64,000 bases of DNA from an uncultured Muribaculaceae bacterium (GCA_910587475.1 CAJUMR010000004.1:40310-104309), one strand, 5' to 3'; positions 26,596 to 35,849 are shown, counted from the first letter of the stretch. Made by a program: numbers and translations. Notes: generated by a model not told the origin, from the letters alone.

Positions 26596-27060
26596 TCAAT
26601 TGTCTGACGGAAGCATTATCAGTCCGGCCTGTTCGATGTCTGTCAGACGATCGGTTCTCATTATGTGTCTGAGCGATACCGACGCCGGCGAAGTCAGTTT
26701 GACCGTGTGGGGCAATGTGTCAACCCGTTGGAAACTCAGCCCGAGCCCGCGTCCGAGCCAATTGCCGTAATCGTCGGCAAGCACCATGTTGAGCGTGTCG
26801 GGACTGATGCTGTCAGCGGCCGGATAACTCACTTCGAGCCATACGTTGCTGTAGGGATAAGACGCGGTGTGGCGAATGACCACAGCGAGCTTTCCCGACC
26901 ATATCGAGTCAGCCGGCTCAAGGTCGAAGCGCAGGGTGTCGCCGTAGTTCCATCCCGAAGCGTCGACAGGCTGATACTCGCTTGTCTCGCCGGAGGTGCT
27001 GCATGCAGCCGACACAAACAGCAATGCGGCAGCTGTGAGGCACGGCAGACTCTTAGTCAT
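26596..27060 (-). CDS. gldH: GldH-family lipoprotein
   Basis: A 154-aa lipoprotein (lipobox SAA-C at residue 20) matching GldH: GWNYGDTLRFDLEPADS, VVIRHTASYPYSNVWLEVSY, LNMVLADDYGNWLGRGLGLS. In Flavobacterium GldH is needed for gliding; in non-gliding Bacteroidales the gene is conserved but its role is unclear. It overlaps the end of ricT by 8 nt; this ricT-gldH order is typical in the phylum. Confidence 0.88.
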   Translation of the reverse strand: MTKSLPCLTAAALLFVSAACSTSGETSEYQPVDASGWNYGDTLRFDLEPADSIWSGKLAVVIRHTASYPYSNVWLEVSYPAADSISPDTLNMVLADDYGNWLGRGLGLSFQRVDTLPHTVKLTSPASVSLRHIMRTDRLTDIEQAGLIMLPSDN

Positions 27061-28363
27061 TTTTGTCTCCGCTTGCGGGCTTGTGGTCAGATGCTGATTG
27101 AGGAGCTTGTCCGTCGTTCTGAGGCTTACGTTTGCCCTGAGGTTTGCGTTTGCGGTCGTTGCGCGGCTGGCGTTGCTCAGCCTGCTGAGGCTTGTCCTGG
27201 GCGCCGTTGTCGGCCGATGCTTTAGCGTCGGGATTTTTGCCTGAGTTGCCGCCTTTCGACTTGTTCTTGCGCTTTTTCTTCTTGTCGAAGCGAGTGAGAT
27301 CGTCCTGACCGAGAATATCGCCGAATGCTTTTTTCTCAGCGGGCTTTGCGTCGGAGTCGCGTGCGAGTGTCAGCGGTTTTTCACCTGCCTTGTTCATCGC
27401 TATGATCTCGAACGCACGCTCTGCGTCGATAGTGACGAGGTTAGCGGCGATGTTCTTGTCGGTTGAGTAGGTTATCTCGCGCTTGAAAATGTCGGTCTTG
27501 AAGTGGAAGTATGTGGCGTCGGCGGTTTCAAGCCGTATGTCGCGTTGAGGCAGACGTTTTGAGCTTTCGACATATGCGTCGACCTCAAAGTTGAGACAGC
27601 ATTTCAGCTTTGCGCATTGTCCGGCAAGTTTCTGAGGGTTGAGCGAAATGTCCTGATAACGTGCGGCGCTTGTGGCTACAGACACAAAGTTGGTCATCCA
27701 GCTTGAGCAACATAGCGGACGGCCGCAGGGTCCGATGCCGCCGATACGGCCGGCTTCCTGACGGGCGCCGATTTGCTTCATCTCAATCCTCACCTTGAAT
27801 GTGTCGGCGAGCACCTTGATGAGTTGGCGGAAATCGACACGTTCGTCGGCGATATAGTAGAATATCGCCTTGTTGCCGTCGCCCTGATATTCGACATCAC
27901 CGATTTTCATGTTGAGTTTGAGGCTTTCGGCGATTTTGCGCGCACGGATCATCGTGTCATGCTCTTTGGCCTTTGCTTCCTCAAATTTCTCGATGTCGGC
28001 AGGCTTTGCCTTGCGGAATACGCGTTTCACTTCGGCGTCGGGCTTTATGCGGGCCTTGCGCATTCGGAGGTTGACGAGAGCTCCGGTCAGTGTCACCTGA
28101 CCGATATCATGTCCCGGCGATGCTTCGACGGCGACTATATCGCCTATTTCAAGCGGGAGATTGGTCGAGTTCTTGTAGAAGCCCTTGCGGGTATTTTTGA
28201 ACTGCACTTCGACCATGTCACTGTCGGCATAGCCTCCTGGGATGTCTTCAAGCCAGTTGAATGAATGAAGTTTGCCCCTCGGTTCGCGATGGCAGCATCT
28301 CCCACACCCTTGACGCGGACGGTTTGAATCCGCGTCGTTGCGGTATTGGTCTTTTTCGTCCAT
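27053..28363 (-). CDS. ricT: RicT/PSP1-domain protein
   Basis: A 436-aa cytoplasmic protein with a PSP1 domain (about 45-300). The cysteines of GPCGRPLCCSSW and KLKCCLNFEVD match the iron-sulfur-binding set of RicT (YaaT), a partner of RicA/RicF that modulates RNase Y in Bacillus. Here rny begins just 14 nt upstream in the same operon, which supports a link to mRNA turnover. An N-terminal Cys-rich patch (GCGRCCH) and a highly basic, disordered tail of about 90 residues rich in KKKRKNK and QPRNDRKRKPQ, probably RNA-binding, are extra. Confidence 0.88.
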   Translation of the reverse strand: MDEKDQYRNDADSNRPRQGCGRCCHREPRGKLHSFNWLEDIPGGYADSDMVEVQFKNTRKGFYKNSTNLPLEIGDIVAVEASPGHDIGQVTLTGALVNLRMRKARIKPDAEVKRVFRKAKPADIEKFEEAKAKEHDTMIRARKIAESLKLNMKIGDVEYQGDGNKAIFYYIADERVDFRQLIKVLADTFKVRIEMKQIGARQEAGRIGGIGPCGRPLCCSSWMTNFVSVATSAARYQDISLNPQKLAGQCAKLKCCLNFEVDAYVESSKRLPQRDIRLETADATYFHFKTDIFKREITYSTDKNIAANLVTIDAERAFEIIAMNKAGEKPLTLARDSDAKPAEKKAFGDILGQDDLTRFDKKKKRKNKSKGGNSGKNPDAKASADNGAQDKPQQAEQRQPRNDRKRKPQGKRKPQNDGQAPQSASDHKPASGDKND

Positions 28364-28377
28364 GATCTGTGGTGAAA

Positions 28378-29931
28378 TTATTTAGCGAAGCTGACGGCGC
28401 GGGTTTCGCGGATAACGGTGATCTTGACCTGACCCGGATAGGTCATTTCATCTTGTATGCGGCGGGCGATTTCCGACGACAGCTTTTCGGTTTCGGTGTC
28501 GTCGATCTTATCGGCGCCGACGATGACGCGGAGTTCGCGTCCGGCTTGAATGGCATATGTTTTGATAACACCGGGATACGACAGCGCAAGCTGCTCGAGA
28601 TCTTTCAGACGTTTGATATATGCTTCGACGATCTCGCGGCGTGCACCGGGGCGTGCGCCCGATATGGCGTCGCAGACCTGCACGATAGGAGCCAGCAGCG
28701 AAGTCTGTTCGATTTCGTCGTGGTGGGCGCCGATTGCGTTGCAGATTTCGGGCTTTTCCTTGTATTTCTCTGCGAGTTTCATGCCGAGGAGTGCGTGCGG
28801 GAGTTCGGGTTCTTCGTCAGGCACCTTGCCGATGTCGTGCAGCAGACCTGCGCGGCGGGCCTTCTTGGGATTGAGACCGAGTTCAGATGCCATGATGGCG
28901 CAGAGGTTGGCGGTTTCGCGTGAGTGCTGGAGCAGGTTCTGGCCGTAGCTCGAACGATATTTCATCTTTCCGACCATGCGGATAAGGTCGGGATGCAGGC
29001 CGTGGATGCCGAGGTCTATGGCTGTGCGTTTGCCTGTCTCGATGATTTCTTCCTCGATCTGTTTGCGGACCTTCGACACCACTTCCTCGATGCGGGCAGG
29101 GTGGATGCGGCCGTCGGCCACAAGCTGATGGAGCGCCAGACGGGCTATCTCGCGGCGAACGGGGTCGAAACCTGAAAGCACGATGGCTTCGGGGGTGTCG
29201 TCGACGATGATTTCAATGCCTGTGGCTGCTTCGAGGGCGCGGATATTGCGGCCTTCGCGACCGATGATGCGGCCTTTGATTTCGTCAGAGTCGATGTGGA
29301 ACACAGTCACGGAGTTTTCGATGGCTGTTTCGGTGGCTACGCGCTGGATGCTCTGCACCACAATTCGCTTGGCCTCCTTGTTGGCCGTCATCTTGGCTTC
29401 GTCCATGATGTCGTTGATATACGATGCGGCTGCTGTCTTGGCCTCGTCTTTGAGCGATTCGATCAGCTTTTCGCGGGCTTCGTCCGACGACAGGCCAGAG
29501 ATGTGCTCGAGTTGTTCCTGGGCGCTGCGGTGCAGTTTGTCGAGTTCGGCCTGACGGGCTTCGGCCGCCGCAAACTGTGATTCAAGCGACTGGCGGGCTG
29601 CTTCGATTTCGTTTTTGGCTCTTGCATTTTCGCTCTGCTGTTGGTTCAGTTGCAGTTCGCGTTGTTTGATCTTGGCTTCTGCCGACTGCATTTTGGCCAT
29701 ACGCTGATTGGCTTGTTTTTCGGCGTCGGCAGTGATCTGAAGTGCTTCTTCGCGACCTTCAAGGATCTTGTTGCGTTTCAAATCGTCGGCTTCGCGCTCG
29801 GCGTCGGCGAGAATTGCTTTGGCTCTTGTTTTGGCCATGGAGCGCTGAACGATCAGAGTCACAGCCACTGCTATCGCGGCTGCGATCACTACTATCGCTG
29901 CGCAGATCAGTATATTTAAGTTAGAATCCAT
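28378..29931 (-). CDS. rny: Ribonuclease Y
   Basis: Membrane-anchored endoribonuclease starting mRNA decay, 517 aa, normal length. N-terminal transmembrane helix (8-28), a long coiled coil (30-200), a KH domain (GRIIGREGRNIRALEAATGI) and the HD catalytic domain (HSRETANLCAIMASE, then LLHDIGKVPDEE). It is followed by ricT, giving a nuclease-regulator pair. The upstream gap to zapA contains a strong hairpin with a nine-T run, so rny probably has its own promoter, which I could not place. Confidence 0.97.
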   Translation of the reverse strand: MDSNLNILICAAIVVIAAAIAVAVTLIVQRSMAKTRAKAILADAEREADDLKRNKILEGREEALQITADAEKQANQRMAKMQSAEAKIKQRELQLNQQQSENARAKNEIEAARQSLESQFAAAEARQAELDKLHRSAQEQLEHISGLSSDEAREKLIESLKDEAKTAAASYINDIMDEAKMTANKEAKRIVVQSIQRVATETAIENSVTVFHIDSDEIKGRIIGREGRNIRALEAATGIEIIVDDTPEAIVLSGFDPVRREIARLALHQLVADGRIHPARIEEVVSKVRKQIEEEIIETGKRTAIDLGIHGLHPDLIRMVGKMKYRSSYGQNLLQHSRETANLCAIMASELGLNPKKARRAGLLHDIGKVPDEEPELPHALLGMKLAEKYKEKPEICNAIGAHHDEIEQTSLLAPIVQVCDAISGARPGARREIVEAYIKRLKDLEQLALSYPGVIKTYAIQAGRELRVIVGADKIDDTETEKLSSEIARRIQDEMTYPGQVKITVIRETRAVSFAK

Positions 29932-29976
29932 GATATTTAGTAATTGTATATTGTTTAAATGTTAATAACTAATTTC

Positions 29977-30096
29977 AAAAAAAAACGCACACCCGCACTG
30001 CCGGCATATGGTCGGCTGTGCAGATTGTGCGGTGATATCTTTCTTGCGGCTCACTCTTGAACCGTCGAGACCGGCGACGTTGCGCCTCAGAGTCGG
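29977..30096 (-). ncRNA. Structured intergenic RNA candidate between zapA and rny (possible 6S RNA)
   Basis: The 165-nt gap after zapA is GC-richer than other gaps and ends, on the minus strand, in a hairpin: CACCGCAC (30027-30034, plus gtgcggtg) pairs with GTGCGGGTG (29990-29998). Inner GCCG and CGGC pair (30013-30016 with 30000-30003), leaving a large asymmetric bulge, and nine T (29977-29985) follow. 6S RNA is often encoded beside zapA, which is why I flag it. The sequence alone does not prove 6S identity; a plain zapA terminator preceded by a 3' UTR is the alternative. Confidence 0.4.
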
Positions 30097-30387
30097 TCAT
30101 TCAGACTTCAACAGCAGGTCATCGAGCTGCTTTTCAAATTGGTCGATCATTTTGGCCTGGCCTTCAAGCTGATCGCTTTTGCGGTAGTAAAGCTCTGCAA
30201 ATGCGAGCGCTACCCTGGCAAGGACTTCATGCGACGACTTGTTTTTTTGTGCCTGACGCCATTCGCTCCATAGCTTGTTGACATGATACTCTGCCTTGCG
30301 GTAGACTATCTCTTCCTCGCGGTCGATCTCGAAGTGGATCGGTTCGACGTCGGCTATCTTTATCGTTACTCTAAGTTTATCGTTCAT
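30097..30387 (-). CDS. zapA: Cell division protein ZapA
   Basis: A 96-aa FtsZ-ring-associated protein. The N-terminal domain (KLRVTIKIADVEPIHFEID, then EEIVYRKAEYHVNKLW) and the C-terminal coiled coil (QLEGQAKMIDQFEKQLDDLL) follow the ZapA pattern. It lies 8 nt after the coiled-coil gene at 30396, consistent with a two-gene division unit. Downstream is the hairpin-ended RNA candidate. Confidence 0.9.
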   Translation of the reverse strand: MNDKLRVTIKIADVEPIHFEIDREEEIVYRKAEYHVNKLWSEWRQAQKNKSSHEVLARVALAFAELYYRKSDQLEGQAKMIDQFEKQLDDLLLKSE

Positions 30388-30395
30388 CTACATCT

Positions 30396-30689
30396 TCATT
30401 CTTTAAGGTCGAGGATGCAGCGGTCAATATCCCGCACTAATCCGGATAGCAATGACCTTGCGTTCTCTATCTCTTTACGGTCGGGGCATAATGCCGAGGC
30501 CACGCGGAGATATTCATTGTCGACACGCAGTTGCTCTGCTTCCTGCCGGCTTTTAGCCAACAGGCCTTCAAGCTCTGCCACACGCGACAATGCTTCGTCG
30601 CGCTGGGCGCTCAGACGGTGGCATCTCTCAATGATCAGATCTGCCTTGGCCGCCACGCGGTCGAGCTGTTGTTTGAGATCTACGGCCAT
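30396..30689 (-). CDS. Small coiled-coil protein upstream of zapA
   Basis: A 97-aa soluble protein, almost entirely heptad-like helix: LKQQLDRVAAKADLIIERC, then SRVAELEGLLAKSRQEAEQL. Composition and position beside zapA resemble a ZapB-like division factor, but no diagnostic motif exists. A -7 element TACTTTTG lies at 30707-30714, about 20 nt upstream. First gene of the division pair. Confidence 0.7.
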   Translation of the reverse strand: MAVDLKQQLDRVAAKADLIIERCHRLSAQRDEALSRVAELEGLLAKSRQEAEQLRVDNEYLRVASALCPDRKEIENARSLLSGLVRDIDRCILDLKE

Positions 30690-30706
30690 TTTTCTCCAAA
30701 TTTTTA

Positions 30707-30714
30707 CAAAAGTA
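30707..30714 (-). promoter_or_regulatory. -7 element of the coiled-coil/zapA transcript
   Basis: Minus-strand TACTTTTG matches TAnnTTTG. The nearest TTG upstream is at a 22-nt spacing, slightly long. This would be the first promoter of the gene run leading to secA. Confidence 0.5.
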
Positions 30715-30746
30715 ATGTTTTTTTTCGGAAAAGCGACAATGTCGGT

Positions 30747-32525
30747 TCAAAAAATTATTTTGCTTGTTTCCGTTCCTTTGCGAACGATGTAGAGGCCCCG
30801 GTCGGGATGGCCGACGCGGACACCCTGCAGATTATAGTAGACAGGCTCGCATGACCGGTCGGCGTCTCCGGTCAGCGTATCGGTGATCCCCGTCTGCCAA
30901 CCATCTTCATAAGGCGCTTTTGCTTCAAATGGAGCTTCATCGCCGCTGCTGACAAAGTCGCCCCCGCCGTTGGTCATGATGCGGACCGCACACCTCAGGC
31001 CATCCTTGCTGACTATGGCATGGGTGCTTGCACTCGATGTCCCGGCTGTGAACACAGTTCCGTCGACCGAACCCATTGCGTCGGCAACGGTCAGTGTGAA
31101 GCCGGTCACATTGTCGTCGACGAGCACACCGTGGCTGTTGTAACCGTAGATTGTCGGTGTGAATTTCTCACCGCTGTTGAGCCTAACGTTTTTCTGTAGC
31201 ACTTCGAGCTGAGCGACGGTGTCGTCTTCGGGGCTTGTGACCACGGCGAAGAAGCCGTTGGCCACAGGCCGGAAATAGCTTGTCGAGCCGTAGGGTATGT
31301 TGCATATGCCGGTGACGCTGTTGTAGAGCTGCGATGATCCCCCGCCGTCCATTGCTGTGGCGGTGTGACATCCGAGATAGATCATCAGTTCGGCCAGCCG
31401 ACTGAATGTCAGACCGGTCGACTTTTCTCCGAATGTCGTTTTGATGCCGCTTGTGGCGCCGTTCGACGTGTAGAGGTCTGTGACGAGCATTATCAGTCGG
31501 GTGCGGTCTTTGTCATAGCCGATTGCAGTGCGTGCGGTTGCGCTTATCTGGATGCCCGTCAGTTTGTTGAGGTCGTTACATTCGCTTTGGCTGATGACAT
31601 TGCCGTTGTCGACAATCATCGGACAACCGCCGACAACGTGGTTGACGATGGCGCGTTTGCCGTCGACCTTGCAACCGAACGGACGCATCGTCACACGGCT
31701 GCCGGGCTTCAGCTGTGCCATGACAGTGAAGCCATAGCCGACTCCCGACAGAACGTAGCCGTCGGCCGGTATCGCCATGCTGCCGTGGGCTGAATTGCCG
31801 CTGCAGTCGCCGACACATTCCGATGTGATTTCAAACACGGCGTTGCCTTCGACTATCGATCCTTCGATGAGTTTCATCGTGCATTCGCATCCCCAGGGGT
31901 TTGTCTTGGTCGTTGAGCCGTATTCGGGAGTGTAGATGACCATGTAGTCTTCGTTGCGGGGCGAATTTATGTGGAGATTGTAGTCTGTTCCGTCGGGAAA
32001 TCTCAGCGGTATCAGCATTTCAATGTTGCGCGTGATCGTTATTCCTTTGGCTTTTTCGACGGCGACATGGGTTTCAAAACGTTTCCAGTTAGCATCTCCG
32101 ATGCCGTGGTTGTAGAGTTTGCCATCGATCAGAGTCACACCGTTTGTGCGTTTGACTTCGCCGCTGAGATTGGCAAAGTCGCCGTTGACACCGACGATAT
32201 ATTGTCCGTCGTGCTGGCGGTTTTTGCGGAGTCCCATCTGCAGCACATTTTCCGATGCCATTTCTTTGTCAAGAGCCTGCACTCCGCGCAGTTCCAGATC
32301 GGGGTTCTGAAGATCTATGGTAGAGTAGAACACATTGGTCTGGACCGCAGAATTCGAGTTGTCGAGGCCTTCGATGCGGAGGCCTGTAGTAGTTATGCCA
32401 GGGCCGGAAGTGACATGATAAAGCGTGTCTACGTTGAATGTTTCATTGCCCAGCTGCACATGATTTTCTGCAGTTGCAAATATTGAAGCTGCTAAAGCCG
32501 ATATTGCGATAAATTGTTTCTTCAT
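30747..32525 (-). CDS. Secreted phosphodiester glycosidase (NAGPA family) with C-terminal tail motif
   Basis: An exported 592-aa protein (signal peptide 1-18 from ATG 32525; the frame extends to 32573 but lacks a signal there). The phosphodiester glycosidase domain shows YIVGVNGDFANLSGEV and HTATAMDGGGSSQLY, the signature of enzymes that uncover or cleave sugar phosphodiesters. An Ig-like region (455-550) follows. The last 31 residues (YYNLQGVRVGHP then GLYIVRKG) match a tail on three other exported proteins here. It sits downstream of the Sus-like locus but beyond its terminator, so is probably transcribed separately. Confidence 0.8.
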   Translation of the reverse strand: MKKQFIAISALAASIFATAENHVQLGNETFNVDTLYHVTSGPGITTTGLRIEGLDNSNSAVQTNVFYSTIDLQNPDLELRGVQALDKEMASENVLQMGLRKNRQHDGQYIVGVNGDFANLSGEVKRTNGVTLIDGKLYNHGIGDANWKRFETHVAVEKAKGITITRNIEMLIPLRFPDGTDYNLHINSPRNEDYMVIYTPEYGSTTKTNPWGCECTMKLIEGSIVEGNAVFEITSECVGDCSGNSAHGSMAIPADGYVLSGVGYGFTVMAQLKPGSRVTMRPFGCKVDGKRAIVNHVVGGCPMIVDNGNVISQSECNDLNKLTGIQISATARTAIGYDKDRTRLIMLVTDLYTSNGATSGIKTTFGEKSTGLTFSRLAELMIYLGCHTATAMDGGGSSQLYNSVTGICNIPYGSTSYFRPVANGFFAVVTSPEDDTVAQLEVLQKNVRLNSGEKFTPTIYGYNSHGVLVDDNVTGFTLTVADAMGSVDGTVFTAGTSSASTHAIVSKDGLRCAVRIMTNGGGDFVSSGDEAPFEAKAPYEDGWQTGITDTLTGDADRSCEPVYYNLQGVRVGHPDRGLYIVRKGTETSKIIF

Positions 32526-32675
32526 GATATGTTTTAGGTTTTCATCATGTTGATATTTGTGCGAAGTAAACATATTATTTAGACTTCTGCAACAAGCTTA
32601 TCTGCGATCGGCAGCATACAGATGCATTATTTAACATGATTTAACTGAGAGCCCGGATGCTATTCCGGTGTACAA

Positions 32676-32706
32676 AAAGATGGAGCCCGTGTCGCCACGG
32701 ACTCCA
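32676..32706 (-). terminator. Terminator of the Sus-like operon
   Basis: TGGAGCCCGTG (32681-32691) pairs with CACGGACTCCA (32696-32706) with one mismatch and a TCGC loop. TTTTT follows on the minus strand. The rest of 32526-32760 shows only a weak promoter for the next gene. Confidence 0.85.
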
Positions 32707-32760
32707 CCATCTAACAACTTTTTACCTTATGTCAGGCGCGGTTTTTATGAGAAGCGCGCC

Positions 32761-33690
32761 TTAGTGTAAGATGACCTTTTCCACATCTTCACCGGTAACT
32801 TTTATGAAGATGCCACCGCGAGGATTGTCGACCTTCTGACCTTGAAGGTTGTAATAGGCCGATGATGTTTCTCCGGTGCTGTTTATTGAAATTTCATCGA
32901 TCGCGCTTGTGTCGCCATCATACTTTTCGATGGTGATGGCATTGGTCAGGGTGTTCACTGTTACGCTGTAGTCTCCGTCTTCAGCGACGCTCCATTGGCG
33001 GTCGTCGGTTGAGTCGGTCGATATTTTTCCGCTGTCGGCTCCGTCTCTGAAGAAGAAATACTGGCCGTCCCAGCTTCCGCCACCGCGGAGCGACTTCACG
33101 ATCTTGAACGATGCGATGTTGCCGTTGTCTGTTGCTTTGAGCGATGCTATGGCCGAGTATTCATAAGGCGCGGCGGTCGATTGGCCGAGCGGTGTGCCAT
33201 CTTCGATGCTCCAGCCTCCTGCAGTTGCGTTGCCGACCATGAAGAGCGAGATATAATTTATTTCGCTGTCCTGATAATCCGAGCGACTGATCGAGGCTGT
33301 CAGGTTTTTAGTGTCGATCGTGATGTCGTAGTTGCCGGACTGGGCGACATACATCTGCTTATAGCCGTTGTCCAATGATCCTGTCGCCACCTGGAATTGG
33401 CCGTTGCCGACACATGCTTCCTCATCAGATGCAACACCATATTCGGGGTTGCCCCATTCGTGATCCTCCATGAATTTGAAAGTGCTGCCATCGCCGCCTT
33501 TGAGATAGATGGTGCCGGTGAACACCGACGGCTCTTCAACCGACGGAAGCAGTGATTGGGCGTGGTCGAGGCTCCAACCGTAGGGCGTGGCCTCACCGAT
33601 TATATAAAGATGGCCTTTGTCGTCGGCGTGGGCTGCGAGTGCCGTGGCCATTGTGCTGATTGCCAGCAGATGTTTGAAAATTGTTTTCAT
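32761..33690 (-). CDS. SusE/F-like carbohydrate-binding protein with C-terminal tail motif
   Basis: A 309-aa exported protein; signal peptide 1-22 (ends AAHAD) without a lipobox. Two SusE/F-type beta-sandwich modules begin LYIIGEATPYGWSLDHA (about 28) and LFMVGNATAGGWSIEDG (about 150). The aromatic WSLD/WSIE positions are those that stack on glucose in SusF. The last 35 residues (YYNLQGQKVDNPRGGIFIK) carry the tail shared with three other proteins, so attachment or secretion may differ from the lipid-anchored SusE/F-like protein encoded at 37296. Last gene of the locus. Confidence 0.8.
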   Translation of the reverse strand: MKTIFKHLLAISTMATALAAHADDKGHLYIIGEATPYGWSLDHAQSLLPSVEEPSVFTGTIYLKGGDGSTFKFMEDHEWGNPEYGVASDEEACVGNGQFQVATGSLDNGYKQMYVAQSGNYDITIDTKNLTASISRSDYQDSEINYISLFMVGNATAGGWSIEDGTPLGQSTAAPYEYSAIASLKATDNGNIASFKIVKSLRGGGSWDGQYFFFRDGADSGKISTDSTDDRQWSVAEDGDYSVTVNTLTNAITIEKYDGDTSAIDEISINSTGETSSAYYNLQGQKVDNPRGGIFIKVTGEDVEKVILH

Positions 33691-33711
33691 TACTGTGTTG
33701 TTGTTTATGGT

Positions 33712-35835
33712 TTAGGAAATCGGTTTGATTGAAATGGCATATCCTCCGCCTGATGCCGCTTTCATTTTCAGTTTTGTTTTGGCGGTCACCTTTTTCTTGA
33801 CGATTTTATAGGCTTGCGGGTTGGTAAGATAGTGGGCGTCGTCTGCATCAGCGTAGATTGTAGCCTCATACTTTTTGTCTCCGTCGAGGAAGCTGAGGTC
33901 GAGTGTCGACTCGTGGCCGTTTTCGTTGGCTGTGCAGCCGACAAACCAATCGTCAGTGCCCTTTGCCTTTCGGGCTGCCACGATGTAACGGCCCGGTTCG
34001 GCTTCGAGATATTTGCTTTCATCCCAGTCGACTGCGACATCTTTGATGAACTGGAAAGCATCGAGAAAGCGGTTGTAGACCTCTGGAACGTCGGCAGCCA
34101 TTTGCAGAGGACTGTACATCGTCACATAGAGAGCGAGCTGGCGTGCAAGGGTGCTGTTGACATGGCCGTTGCTGTTGGGGTTCACTTTGCTCATGTCCAT
34201 CTCAAAGATGCCGGGCGTATAGTCCATCGGACCTCCCTGCAGGCGAGTGAACGGCAGCACTGTGGTGTGGAACGGTTTGTTGCCTGAAAACGATTCATAT
34301 TCGGTGCCGCGGGCGCTTTCGTTGCCGATAAGGTTGGGGTAGGTGCGGCATAGACCTGTCGGGCGCACTGCCTCATGGGCGTTGACCATAATCTTATGTT
34401 TGGCCGCTTCGGTGACTGCATAGAGATAGTGGTTGTTGAGCCATTGACCGTAGTGGTGCTCCCCGCGCGGGATCATGTTGCCGACATAGCCGCTTTTGAC
34501 TGCGTTGTAGCCGTATTTGTTCATCAGGTTGTAAGCAGCCTCCATGTGGCGTTCGTAGTTTCTGACAGAGGCCGAAGTCTCGTGGTGCATCATGATCTTC
34601 ACGCCTTTGGAACGTGCATATTCGTTAAGCATGTCGATGTCGAAGTCGGGATAAGGAGTCTGGAAATCGAAAACGTAGTCTTTAGAATGTCCGAACCAGT
34701 CTTCCCATCCGACATTCCAGCCCTCGACGAGCACTTGGTCGAAGCCATGTTCGGCAGCGAAATCGATGTATTTCTTTACGTTTTCATTATTGGCAGGATG
34801 CTCTCCGTGGGGTTTTGTGTTGGAGTAGTCGAGTGTATGGAGCTTGACCGACGGAAGGTCGTAGGTGTACGACCACTGTTTGCCGCCTCCGATCATCTCC
34901 CACCACACGCCGATATATTTCACCGGTTTGATCCACGATGTGTCGTCGTAAGCACACGGATCGTTGAGATTGAGTATGAGGTTCGACGAGAGCATGTCGC
35001 GGGCATCATCGCTGACCATGATAGTGCGCCAGGGCGAGTGGCAAGGCGACTGCAGATGACCCTTGTTGCCCTGTGCGTCGGGTGTGAGCCACGATTCAAA
35101 CACCATGTTGCGGTCGTCGAGGTTGAGGTGCATGCACGAATAGTCGACCAATGCCGCCTCATGCAGATTGATATACAATCCGTCGTCTGTCTTCATCTGC
35201 AGTGATGTCTGCACTCCGGTCGGCGAGAATTGGGTCTGCGAGGCGTTGCTGCTGATCGCCTCCTGCATTTTGCCTCTGATTTCAGACAGGCGGCTCTCGG
35301 TGTAGTCATATTCCTGAGTGTCATAGTCTCCGGCAATCCACCATGCGATGTGGTCTCCGGCCATGGCAAACTGGGTGTGCTCTTCCTTGATGATGAAGTA
35401 AGTCAGAACTCCTTCCTGGGGGAATTCGTAGCGCAACCCGACGCCGTCGTCATAGACGCGGAAGCGCAGATTCATCTTGCGGTAGCATCTCGGTTGGTCG
35501 AGTTTGACAAGCAGCTCGTTGTAGTGGTTGCGGATGTTCTTGTTCTCACCCCACACCGGTTGCCATGTTTCGTCAAACGATGATGTTTCGAATGATGTCT
35601 GGCAGAAGCCGTCCATCATGTCCGGACCGTCGGCAAGTTCGAGACCGAGTTTCGACGGCAATATAACAGGTTTTCCTTCGTAGCTGACCGAATAGACAGG
35701 CACACTGTCAATGATTTCTGCGTTTAGCGTGATCTTGCCCGAGGGAGAACTGATCTCGATGGCGTCAGCTTCGGCAGATGCGAAGCCTACGCTTGTCAGG
35801 GCGATTGCAATCGCCGGTAAGCATTGGTATTTCAT
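33712..35835 (-). CDS. susB: GH97 alpha-glucosidase, SusB type
   Basis: A 707-aa exported glycoside hydrolase (signal peptide 1-21). VLVEGWNVGWEDWFGHSKDY and the three catalytic glutamates are present: Glu419 (HHETS), Glu488 (NAHEAVRPTG) and Glu512 (GTEYES). Their spacing (69 and 24 residues) equals that of Glu439, Glu508 and Glu532 in Bacteroides SusB, so it should be an inverting alpha-glucosidase, not a retaining alpha-galactosidase of the same family. It would cut glucose from maltose- or isomaltose-type oligosaccharides in the periplasm. Located 14 nt after the GH27-like gene. Confidence 0.93.
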   Translation of the reverse strand: MKYQCLPAIAIALTSVGFASAEADAIEISSPSGKITLNAEIIDSVPVYSVSYEGKPVILPSKLGLELADGPDMMDGFCQTSFETSSFDETWQPVWGENKNIRNHYNELLVKLDQPRCYRKMNLRFRVYDDGVGLRYEFPQEGVLTYFIIKEEHTQFAMAGDHIAWWIAGDYDTQEYDYTESRLSEIRGKMQEAISSNASQTQFSPTGVQTSLQMKTDDGLYINLHEAALVDYSCMHLNLDDRNMVFESWLTPDAQGNKGHLQSPCHSPWRTIMVSDDARDMLSSNLILNLNDPCAYDDTSWIKPVKYIGVWWEMIGGGKQWSYTYDLPSVKLHTLDYSNTKPHGEHPANNENVKKYIDFAAEHGFDQVLVEGWNVGWEDWFGHSKDYVFDFQTPYPDFDIDMLNEYARSKGVKIMMHHETSASVRNYERHMEAAYNLMNKYGYNAVKSGYVGNMIPRGEHHYGQWLNNHYLYAVTEAAKHKIMVNAHEAVRPTGLCRTYPNLIGNESARGTEYESFSGNKPFHTTVLPFTRLQGGPMDYTPGIFEMDMSKVNPNSNGHVNSTLARQLALYVTMYSPLQMAADVPEVYNRFLDAFQFIKDVAVDWDESKYLEAEPGRYIVAARKAKGTDDWFVGCTANENGHESTLDLSFLDGDKKYEATIYADADDAHYLTNPQAYKIVKKKVTAKTKLKMKAASGGGYAISIKPIS

Positions 35836-35849
35836 AGGGTATCTGGTTT

